DNA from: Neofamilia sp964346535
Lineage (GTDB): Bacteria > Bacillota > Clostridia > Tissierellales > Peptoniphilaceae
Reading direction: 5' to 3'
Length of the DNA: 15,846 bases
NCBI GenBank assembly: GCA_964346535.1
Contig: CAYFUN010000031.1
Coordinates: 1-15,846 of the forward strand
Part shown: positions 1 through 5,860 of the stretch, piece after piece
How the letters are laid out: the number at the start of each line of letters is the position of its first letter
Numbering within the stretch: the first letter of the stretch is position 1
Position numbers and translations under genes: made by a program
Notes under the pieces: model-generated
Database searches by the model: none
Seen by the model: only the letters and a program-made list of their open reading frames with translations
What the model was told of the DNA's origin: nothing

Positions 1-414
1 AGTTGATTTTAATAAGTCTAGGCCATCAGATAAAGAAAGAACACTTCCGCCAATTAAATTTTTTTCTATTAAATCATCGGCCCACTTTTCTAAACCTGGT
101 CCTGAATATATAAACAAGTCTGCATTTTTCAGGTCAGCTATATCTTTGGCTGATGGTTCCCAGTTGTGGAAGCCTTGGTTTTTAGTGATGTTAACTAGGT
201 CCATCTTGTCTCCTACTATGGCTTTTGTTAAATCATAATAAGGATAGTTGCTAACATAAATAGTTTTCTTTGCTTGGCTTTCTTTAACATCTTCTTTGAC
301 TACTTCTTGAACTTGGTCATTAGTCATAGTTGTGGTATTTTCATTTTTATTACAAGCTGTTAATATGATTCCCAATACAAGAATTAAGATTAAAAGATTC
401 TTTTTGTTTTTCAT
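1..414 (-). CDS. znuA: Metal (zinc/manganese-type) ABC transporter substrate-binding lipoprotein, C-terminus cut by window edge
   Basis: The first 138 residues are visible and the rest lies left of the window. The start is ATG at 414-412 behind a strong AAGGAGGG site. The N-terminus is a lipoprotein signal peptide: a Lys/Asn head, a hydrophobic stretch (about residues 7-18) and the lipobox L-T-A-C with Cys21 as the lipidation site. A charged, probably flexible linker follows (about 22-50). The folded domain begins with ...TIYVSNYPYYDLT... and contains HNWEPSAKDIADLKNADLF (83-101), the cluster A-I/ZnuA family motif whose His83 is normally the first metal ligand. By family it captures Zn(II) or Mn(II) outside the membrane for a ZnuBC-type importer. 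The permease and ATPase genes are not in the window. It is divergent from a Fur-family repressor, which suits zinc- or metal-responsive control. Family assignment is firm; the metal is inferred. Confidence 0.85.
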   Translation of the reverse strand, partial: MKNKKNLLILILVLGIILTACNKNENTTTMTNDQVQEVVKEDVKESQAKKTIYVSNYPYYDLTKAIVGDKMDLVNITKNQGFHNWEPSAKDIADLKNADLFIYSGPGLEKWADDLIEKNLIGGSVLSLSDGLDLLKST

Positions 415-427
415 TTTCCCTCCTTGC

Positions 428-454
428 GAATAATTTGCATTTATAATATTATTC
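428..454. promoter_or_regulatory. Inverted repeat, candidate operator for a Fur-family repressor
   Basis: GAATAAT (428-434) and ATTATTC (448-454) form a perfect 7-bp inverted repeat with a 13-base gap. The right arm overlaps the perfect 10-bp palindrome ATAATATTAT (443-452), which resembles the AT-rich core of Gram-positive Fur/PerR/Zur boxes. The element covers the -10 and start region of the leftward lipoprotein promoter. The geometry is not an exact 7-1-7 Fur box, and AT-rich DNA gives palindromes by chance, so operator function is an inference. Confidence 0.35.
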
Positions 455-474
455 TACTAAAATGCTTTTGTCAA
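446..474 (-). promoter_or_regulatory. Probable sigma-A promoter of the metal-binding lipoprotein gene
   Basis: On the minus strand a perfect TTGACA (474-469) is followed after 17 bases by TAATAT (451-446), which matches four of six -10 positions. Transcription would start near 440, about 25 bases before the start codon, with the AAGGAGGG site between. The -10 lies inside the palindromic segment described separately, where a metal-dependent repressor could block it. Confidence 0.55.
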
Positions 475-521
475 CAAATGTTAAAAATTTTTCGAATTTT
501 ATTTATAAGTTTGTAAATGTA

Positions 522-546
522 AATTGTCTGCTTTTGTGTTACAATT
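522..546 (+). promoter_or_regulatory. Candidate extended -10 promoter and inverted repeat before the Fur-family gene
   Basis: TACAAT (540-545) is preceded by TG plus one base (537-539), an extended -10 element; no good -35 is visible at the usual distance. AATTGT (522-527) and ACAATT (541-546) form an inverted repeat with a 13-base gap overlapping it, the same gap as in the repeat near the divergent gene. A start near 552 would leave a very short leader, so the real promoter may lie further upstream. Weak evidence. Confidence 0.3.
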
Positions 547-562
547 ATTTGTAGGTGAAATC

Positions 563-964
563 ATGGATTTGTTTAAAAAATATAATTTAAAGAGAACGAA
601 GACAAGAGAAATAATAATCGACGGCTTAGAAAATATTAAAAAGCCCCTAAGCGCCGAAGAACTTTATGCCTACCTATCAAAAAACTATGATATTAATTTG
701 GCTACAGTTTATAGAAATTTAAATACCCTAGCAGAAATAGGTTTTATTAATAAGGTTGTGAGACAAGACGGCATAGCCTATTATTCTCTTGAAGAAGTGG
801 ATATTCATTATATGGTTTGTGATTCTTGCAATAAACAAATTGAGCTAGACCACTGCCCTATTGACCATAAGTTTTTAGAAGAAGTTGATAAGAGCGGTTT
901 TAAGTCTAAGGGCCATATTTTTGAAATTCACGGACTTTGTCAAGACTGCCAAAATAAAAAATAA
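563..964 (+). CDS. Fur-family metal-dependent transcriptional repressor (Fur/Zur type)
   Basis: This 133-residue protein has the usual Fur-family length. The N-terminal winged helix is clear: LSAEELYAYL (29-38) and the recognition helix region NLATVYRNLNTLAEIGFINK (45-64). The dimerisation domain holds the two structural zinc pairs, C86-x-x-C89 and C126-x-x-C129. His82, His98-region residues, His118 and His123 are possible regulatory ligands; the usual HHHH run is reduced to a single His (IHY, 81-83). I chose ATG at 563, preceded by AGGTG at 553-557, because an in-frame TTG further upstream at 524 has no ribosome site and would add residues foreign to the family. By family it represses metal-uptake genes when metal is bound. 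Divergence from a ZnuA-like gene favours zinc (Zur), but Fur or PerR cannot be excluded from sequence alone. Confidence 0.9.
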   Translation: MDLFKKYNLKRTKTREIIIDGLENIKKPLSAEELYAYLSKNYDINLATVYRNLNTLAEIGFINKVVRQDGIAYYSLEEVDIHYMVCDSCNKQIELDHCPIDHKFLEEVDKSGFKSKGHIFEIHGLCQDCQNKK

Positions 965-983
965 AATGAGAGGTGGTGGATAA

Positions 984-3125
984 ATGTATTGCAACAAATG
1001 TGGTGCAAAATTACCTGATAATAGTAACTTTTGTTATGTTTGTGGTAATAAGGTTTCTGATATAGAAATTTTCTTTAAAGAAGCCAAGACCCAAGAAAAA
1101 AATAAAACTTCAGACAAGCAAGCTAAAAAAAGTGAAGCTACTTTTAAAAAACCTGTAAAGGCATCTGGTGAATTTTCTTCAATGCTAGATGAAAGTCTAG
1201 ATGACGATACAGTTTTATTAATGGATAAAAAGGACAGAAGAGAAAAGAAAGTCCTTAAAGAAAAGACTTCTGAAAGTCCTAAGAAAAATCTTTCTAAGAA
1301 AAAGAATAAAAATTCTTCCAACAAATCTACTTTAAAGAGATTTATTGAGTATATGAAGGAAGAAGAAACTTATGACAAGTCATTTTTCGATAAGAAGCCA
1401 AGTCTACCTGATGTAGAAAAACAAATTGAAGAACTTGAAGATAAGCCTAAAGAATTTTACAAAGAAACAAATGAAAAAGCTTCAAAACAGGAAGAAACTT
1501 CTAAAAATAAAGTTTTAGAAAGCTTAAAAGATGAAGTAAAAAAATCTAAGCCAATTGAAAGAGCTAAGGCAGAAATAAAATCTGAAAGTGAAATTGCTTC
1601 TAGCGAAATATCTTCTAATGATAAAGCAGCTGACCTAGTAAAAAAAGACCCAGTAGCCAAACCAAGTCTTTTTAAGAAAATTTCTAAGTTTTTAAATGAA
1701 GAAGATGAAGACAGGCTTTTAGATTTATCTTATGACGACTACCACAAACTTATGAAGGGTCAAGGAGATGTTAACTATGAAGAAATCATAAAATCTCTGG
1801 ACCAAGATAAAAATGTCGGTGATATTATTGCCCAAGATAAAAAAGATAAAAGTGAAAACAAAGTTTTTACTTCTTTAAAAGCTATTTTTACTCCTAAGGC
1901 CAATAAGGATTCAGATGAAATTGAAGAAGTTGATTTTGAAAAGCCTTTGCCAGAAGAGCCTGAAGATACTATTAAGAGAACAACCTCTAAACCTTACACC
2001 TTTGAAGACAAGGGACAAACAATTAGATATTCTAAGACTGTTATTGATTCGCTTTTAGACAAACACGAAAAAGGCGAACTTAGACTTGAAGACTTTGATA
2101 AAATTGATGACCTTATAGAAGGTCCAAAAACTAAAGAAAAGACAAGTGTGGAAGCAGATCTAGTAGAATCTACTCTGCCACAAGCTCCTATAAAAAAAGA
2201 AGAAGAAACTTTTAAAGAGCTTAAATCAAAACCAGTAGACAAAAAAATCCAAAAAACTGAGAGTCCTAAAGAAGAAGCCAAGGAAAAAGAAGTTAAAGAA
2301 GTAAAGGAAGCTAAGGCAAAAAAGAATTATTTAAAGTTGTTCTTCTCTACTTTTATAGAATTTTTTAAGTCAATTGGAAAGTTCTTTACAATGACCCAAA
2401 AGAAGGATAAAAAAGCTAGCGTAGACAATATTGATATAATAATGTCTTCTCCAGTTGAATCTTCTGACACCATGCCTTTAGTCTTGTCAGAGGAAGAGAG
2501 AAATATTTTAAACAAGGAAATTGACAAGAGACAGGGGAAAAATAAGGCAAGTAAGGCCTTAAAAAAATCTAACGCAAAAATTCACGGCAGCGTTAGAAAG
2601 TTATTATCATACGGAATTAAGCTAACCCTTCCCCTACTAATAATTACTTTTGCCCTTTGCCTGTGGCCAATATCTTGGCTAATTTCAAATAGAGGAGTTT
2701 TAATTTTCTTCTCCTTGTTAAAGTATGTTATTGTATATTTAACAATACAGATTGCTACAAATTCAGCCTTTAAATCAATAGGCCTAAGACTTAAAAGATC
2801 TGTAATTACCTTCTTTGTTTTAGTTCAAACACTTATATATTTACTAATAGATAGTATCTATATTTATTTTACTCAAATTGATGAACAAAGCTTAGAGGCC
2901 TTCTTACATGTTCTAAGTCCAAAGATAAAGACTATGGCTGTCTTTATACTTTTAGCCTTTTTGCTTTTACTAACAAATTATAAGAAGATAAAAGAAAAAG
3001 AAGGCGTAGGCATTTTCATTGGCTGGTATTTAGTTATAGCCTTAGTAATTACTGTCCTAATAATTTTATTAGAACTTTTACTGGCAACAATTCTATGGCC
3101 AGTCTTAGATAAGTTAATATTTTAA
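984..3125 (+). CDS. Zinc-ribbon, low-complexity, multi-pass membrane protein of unknown function
   Basis: I do not recognise a specific family for this 713-residue protein. Residues 1-23 are a zinc ribbon (C3-x-x-C6 and C17-x-x-C20), as found at the start of many Firmicutes membrane proteins. Residues about 25-540 are very rich in Lys, Glu, Asp and Ser and poor in hydrophobics, so probably disordered or partly coiled. Two less random islands stand out, around 228-275 (KKISKFLNEEDEDRLLDLSY start) and around 345-378 (RYSKTVIDSLLDKHEKGELR region). The C-terminus has about five hydrophobic segments (roughly 545-568, 571-593, 606-629, 651-667 and 674-708), a layout reminiscent of zinc-ribbon/Yip1-like proteins, though I cannot show homology. 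The zinc ribbon is probably cytoplasmic. The gene starts 19 bases after the Fur-family gene with a GAGGTGG site at 970-976 and ends at a strong terminator, so the two are likely co-transcribed. Base composition matches its neighbours. Confidence 0.8.
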   Translation: MYCNKCGAKLPDNSNFCYVCGNKVSDIEIFFKEAKTQEKNKTSDKQAKKSEATFKKPVKASGEFSSMLDESLDDDTVLLMDKKDRREKKVLKEKTSESPKKNLSKKKNKNSSNKSTLKRFIEYMKEEETYDKSFFDKKPSLPDVEKQIEELEDKPKEFYKETNEKASKQEETSKNKVLESLKDEVKKSKPIERAKAEIKSESEIASSEISSNDKAADLVKKDPVAKPSLFKKISKFLNEEDEDRLLDLSYDDYHKLMKGQGDVNYEEIIKSLDQDKNVGDIIAQDKKDKSENKVFTSLKAIFTPKANKDSDEIEEVDFEKPLPEEPEDTIKRTTSKPYTFEDKGQTIRYSKTVIDSLLDKHEKGELRLEDFDKIDDLIEGPKTKEKTSVEADLVESTLPQAPIKKEEETFKELKSKPVDKKIQKTESPKEEAKEKEVKEVKEAKAKKNYLKLFFSTFIEFFKSIGKFFTMTQKKDKKASVDNIDIIMSSPVESSDTMPLVLSEEERNILNKEIDKRQGKNKASKALKKSNAKIHGSVRKLLSYGIKLTLPLLIITFALCLWPISWLISNRGVLIFFSLLKYVIVYLTIQIATNSAFKSIGLRLKRSVITFFVLVQTLIYLLIDSIYIYFTQIDEQSLEAFLHVLSPKIKTMAVFILLAFLLLLTNYKKIKEKEGVGIFIGWYLVIALVITVLIILLELLLATILWPVLDKLIF

Positions 3126-3130
3126 AACTT

Positions 3131-3162
3131 CCCCTTTTGGATTTTTACCAAGAGGGGTTTTT
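3131..3162 (+). terminator. Rho-independent terminator of the Fur-family/zinc-ribbon unit
   Basis: A 10-bp stem (3131-3140 with 3148-3157, one G-T pair) with four terminal C-G pairs and a 7-base loop is followed directly by five T. It lies six bases after the stop codon of the zinc-ribbon gene. Confidence 0.9.
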
Positions 3163-3171
3163 GTTTGCATG

Positions 3172-3204
3172 AAAAAAAGAGACACCCAAGGGGGGCATCT
3201 CTTT
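3172..3204 (-). terminator. Rho-independent terminator of rny
   Basis: Read on the minus strand, a 12-bp stem (3204-3193 with 3187-3176, including two G-T wobbles) with a 5-base loop runs into a T-rich tract. The wobbles become C-A mismatches on the plus strand, so it is built for leftward transcription. It follows the rny stop codon by 17 bases and stands back to back with the terminator of the convergent unit. Confidence 0.9.
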
Positions 3205-3221
3205 AATTAAATTTTTACTGA

Positions 3222-4772
3222 TTATTTCGCATATTCAATTGCTCTAGTTTCTCTTATTATATTGACTTTAATTTGGCCAGGATATTGCATTTCTTTTTCT
3301 ATCCTATTGGCAATGTCTCTAGATAGTACAACCATTTCAGCTTCTGAAACATTTTCTGGTTTTACAACTACTCTAATTTCTCTACCTGCTTGGACAGCAA
3401 AGGCCTTGTCAATACCTTCAAAGGATGTTGCTATTTCTTCTAGCTTTTCAAGTCTTGCTATATAAGATTGTAAAGTCTCTCTCCTAGCTCCTGGTCTTGC
3501 TGCTGATAAGGCATCTGCAGCTTGAACTAAAACAGATTCTAGGTATTTAAACTCTACTTCTCCATGGTGGGACTGAATGGCATTTAAAACTTGGTCAGGT
3601 TCTTTGTATCTTCTAGCCAAGTCTGCGCCAAGCTCAATGTGAGTTTGTTCAGATTCTTGGTCAATAGCCTTGCCAATGTCATGTAAAAGTCCAGCTCTCT
3701 TGGCCATTTTTACATCTGCTCCAATAAGTTCAGCCATAAAACCTGCAAGTTTAGCAACTTCTATAGAGTGTCTTAAGGCGTTTTGTCCATAAGATGTACG
3801 GTACTTTAAACGTCCTAAGGTCTTCTTAAGTTCAGGATGGATGTCGTGTATCCCCAATTCGAACACTGCATCTTCACCAGCTTCTTTAATGCTTTGGTCA
3901 ATTTCTCTTTCGGCTTTTTCAACTACTTCTTCAATTCTAGTTGGATGGATCCTTCCATCTATAATTAGCCTTTCTAAAGCAACTCTCGCCACTTCTCTTC
4001 TAACTGGATCAAAGCTAGATAGGGTTACTGCCTCTGGAGTATCGTCGATAATTAAATCAACTCCTGTTAGAGATTCAATAGCCCTAATGTTTCTTCCTTC
4101 TCTTCCTATAATTCTTCCCTTCATATCGTCATTAGGTAGGGAAACCGTAGAAATTGTCAGTTCAGAAACATAGTCTGGTGCACATTTTTGTATTGCATAT
4201 GCGATAATATTTCTTGCAATTTTTTCACTGTCTTCTTTCGTTCTGTTTTCATATTCCTTAATAATAACAGCAGATTCGTGAATGACTTCGCCTTTTAATT
4301 CTTCTAAAAGTACATCCTTAGCTTGTTGGGTGCTATAGCCTGAAACTCTTTCAAGTTCTGAAATTCTCCTTTGTAAAAGATCTTCAGCTTCAACTTCTTT
4401 AGCTTCAAGAGCCTTAGTCCTATCAGCTATTGATTGGTCTTTTCTTTCAAGGTTAGTAGCTCTTTTATCAAGCTGGTCTTCCTTTTTAGTTAGTTGGTCT
4501 TCTTTGTTTAGAAGTCTTTTTTCAAGTTCAGAATTTTCATCTCTTCTTCTCTTGTTTTCATTTTCAGCTTCAGTTCTCATCCTATGGATTTCTTCTTTTG
4601 CTTCTAATAAGACTTCTTTTTTAACCGCTTCACTTTGTCTTTCTGCATCTATTATAAGATTTTTAGCATGGGCTTCTGCTGAGCCGATTTTCTTCTCTGC
4701 AGTACTTTTTCTAATAAAATATCCAATAGCCACTCCTGCTACAATCATAATAATATAGTAAACGTATTCGAT
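3222..4772 (-). CDS. rny: Ribonuclease Y
   Basis: RNase Y is the membrane-anchored endoribonuclease that starts mRNA decay and processing in Firmicutes. Visible in order: an N-terminal membrane anchor (VYYIIMIVAGVAIGYFI), a long charged coiled coil full of Glu/Lys/Arg, a KH RNA-binding domain (GRIIGREGRNIRAIESLTG), and an HD domain with RHSIEVAKLAGFMAELIG and the metal-binding HDIGKA (about residue 364), then the conserved C-terminal domain. As drawn it has 516 residues, normal for the family (about 510-520). The start is a puzzle. A strong GGAGG lies at 4785-4781 and the only codon at proper spacing is ATC at 4772. An in-frame TAA at 4796-4794 bars anything further up, TTG at 4790 lies upstream of the ribosome site, GTG at 4781 overlaps it, and ATG at 4748 would cut into the anchor. 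Identity is certain; the exact start is not. Confidence 0.95.
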   Translation of the reverse strand: MEYVYYIIMIVAGVAIGYFIRKSTAEKKIGSAEAHAKNLIIDAERQSEAVKKEVLLEAKEEIHRMRTEAENENKRRRDENSELEKRLLNKEDQLTKKEDQLDKRATNLERKDQSIADRTKALEAKEVEAEDLLQRRISELERVSGYSTQQAKDVLLEELKGEVIHESAVIIKEYENRTKEDSEKIARNIIAYAIQKCAPDYVSELTISTVSLPNDDMKGRIIGREGRNIRAIESLTGVDLIIDDTPEAVTLSSFDPVRREVARVALERLIIDGRIHPTRIEEVVEKAEREIDQSIKEAGEDAVFELGIHDIHPELKKTLGRLKYRTSYGQNALRHSIEVAKLAGFMAELIGADVKMAKRAGLLHDIGKAIDQESEQTHIELGADLARRYKEPDQVLNAIQSHHGEVEFKYLESVLVQAADALSAARPGARRETLQSYIARLEKLEEIATSFEGIDKAFAVQAGREIRVVVKPENVSEAEMVVLSRDIANRIEKEMQYPGQIKVNIIRETRAIEYAK

Positions 4773-4788
4773 GAAGAACACCTCCTTC
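4770..4788 (-). promoter_or_regulatory. Strong ribosome binding site of rny pointing at an ATC codon
   Basis: GAAGGAGGTG (4788-4779) is a near-perfect complement to the 16S rRNA tail. Eight bases separate GGAGG from ATC at 4772-4770; no ATG, GTG or TTG lies in the normal window. This suggests non-canonical initiation or a base change at the start codon. Confidence 0.55.
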
Positions 4789-4851
4789 AATATTTAGTTT
4801 TCAAGTTTCAAATTTAATTCTCAGTATAAAATTTATTAACTATACTATTTC

Positions 4852-4880
4852 ATTTTATATCTTTTTTTAGTCTTAGTCAA
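4852..4880 (-). promoter_or_regulatory. Probable sigma-A promoter of rny
   Basis: On the minus strand TTGACT (4880-4875) is followed after 17 bases by TAAAAT (4857-4852), each matching five of six consensus bases. A second -35-like TTGACA lies at 4897-4892, exactly 17 bases upstream of the first, without a good -10 of its own. The leader would be about 70 bases. So rny can be expressed independently of the repair operon, though no terminator separates them. Confidence 0.6.
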
Positions 4881-4959
4881 TAGTAAATCGTTGTCAATAT
4901 CATAAATGTTTATTAGTGCTTAGAAAATTTTATATTTTTATTTTTAATATTATTTTTTT

Positions 4960-5598
4960 CTATGCTTGAATTTTTTCCACATGAGAAATTCCATCTTCTT
5001 GGCTAACCTTATAGGATGTCTTAGCAAGACTGGCCAGATGGGTGTTGTGGGTGATCATAATAATTTGCCTGTTCATCTGCCTGGAAAACTGTAGGAGAAA
5101 GTCTCCAATATCAAAAATATATTCTTCGCTTACATGTTTGGCAGGTTCGTCTAAAATTAATGGCCCTTCTACCCTTGGCCTATAATTTTCTAAAAAAGCC
5201 ATTCTAAGAGCCAGGCTAACTATATCTACTATGCCACCACCCTTGGAAATTTCTGGTTTAGTTTTTACTAGGCCGTTTTCAGTTTCTTCTTGGACAAAAA
5301 ATTCAGCAGAAGAAGCATTTCTCTTTTCGCTTATTTCAATTTGAAAGTCATAGTCTCTTTTAAAAATATATTTTAAAGACCTGGTTGTTAGACTTTCAAT
5401 TTGTGTTTTTCCTTGGTTCCTAGCATACCTAGAGGTCTTTTGAAATAAAATTGTAAGTTTTTCTAGGGTATCTGTTTCCTTTTGGAGTTCTTTTATTGAG
5501 TTTTCTAGAGATTTTTTCTTATCTTCTAAAATATTCTTTTTTGTCTCCTCCCTATAAAAGTGTTCTTTTAATAGGGCTAGGTCTTTGTTTAGGTCCAT
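4960..5598 (-). CDS. C-terminal half of a split Rad50/SbcC-like ATPase (signature, Walker B and switch His)
   Basis: The 212 residues contain only the second half of an ABC/SMC-type head. Residues about 5-55 are a charged coiled coil. Then come the signature-like SKGGGIVDIVSLALRMAF (118-135), Walker B PLILDEP (146-152, with D150 and catalytic E151), a D-loop-like AKHVSEEY (153-160), and the switch histidine in MITH (181-184). There is no Walker A here; it lies in the separate gene at 5861-7306. The start ATG at 5598 is one base after the stop of the preceding small gene, with AAAGGA placed seven bases upstream, so translation is probably coupled. Inference: it pairs with the N-terminal half to make an ATP-driven head regulating the Mre11-like nuclease at 7293-8276 in DNA end or hairpin processing. 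Ordinary SbcC/Rad50 carries both halves in one chain of about 1000 residues. Confidence 0.8.
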   Translation of the reverse strand: MDLNKDLALLKEHFYREETKKNILEDKKKSLENSIKELQKETDTLEKLTILFQKTSRYARNQGKTQIESLTTRSLKYIFKRDYDFQIEISEKRNASSAEFFVQEETENGLVKTKPEISKGGGIVDIVSLALRMAFLENYRPRVEGPLILDEPAKHVSEEYIFDIGDFLLQFSRQMNRQIIMITHNTHLASLAKTSYKVSQEDGISHVEKIQA

Positions 5599-5599
5599 T

Positions 5600-5848
5600 T
5601 TACTTTCCTTTAATTAGGTCCTTGGGAATCATTCCTTGGGCTTTTTCTAGTAAATCTTCAATTTCTTTTTTTAAGTTATTTATTTCATCTTCAAGGTTTT
5701 CAGGATTTACTCCTAGGTCCTCCAGTTGTTTTAAAATTTGTTCTTCTTGTTTTTTTAATTCTTCTAAGGTTCCTTCTGCCTTATTTTTTAAATTTTTTGC
5801 CTGGTCTAGGTCTTCTTTTAAGGTTTTTAATTCTTGGTCGTAGTTCAT
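5600..5848 (-). CDS. Small coiled-coil protein between the two Rad50-like halves
   Basis: An 82-residue, highly charged, helical protein with no cysteine or catalytic motif. Two heptad-rich helices (about 3-43 and 52-72) are joined by a turn around LGVNPENL (45-52), suggesting a short antiparallel hairpin. ATG at 5848 has AGAGG six bases upstream. It lies 12 bp after the N-terminal Rad50-like gene and 1 bp before the C-terminal one. It is in the same reading frame as the N-terminal half, separated by two in-frame stops (TAG 5863-5861 and TAA 5854-5852), so it may derive from the coiled coil of a once continuous protein. A role as a third subunit bridging or capping the coils is inference. No other function can be assigned. 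Confidence 0.7.
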   Translation of the reverse strand: MNYDQELKTLKEDLDQAKNLKNKAEGTLEELKKQEEQILKQLEDLGVNPENLEDEINNLKKEIEDLLEKAQGMIPKDLIKGK

Positions 5849-5860
5849 AATTTACCTCTT

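Noticed and set aside
524..562. Upstream TTG start adding 13 residues to the Fur-family protein
   Set aside because: It lacks a ribosome site and the added residues do not match the family, while ATG at 563 has AGGTG at the right distance.
965..982. Tiny ORF (ATG to TAA, five codons) between the Fur-family and zinc-ribbon genes
   Set aside because: It overlaps the ribosome site of the next gene and is too short to support as a leader peptide.
3172..3204. The second hairpin as a further plus-strand terminator
   Set aside because: Two pairs are G-T only on the minus strand and become C-A mismatches on the plus strand, and the T tract follows it only in the minus direction.
3841..4173. Long open frames on the plus strand antisense to rny, and similar frames opposite the zinc-ribbon, recA and ftsK genes
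   Set aside because: They lie wholly inside well-supported genes, have serine/leucine-rich compositions expected of antisense frames in AT-rich DNA, and have no ribosome sites or family motifs.
4791..4959. Possible terminator or small RNA between the last Rad50-like gene and rny
   Set aside because: The DNA is almost pure A/T with no GC-bearing stem before a T tract; only promoter-like elements for rny can be supported.
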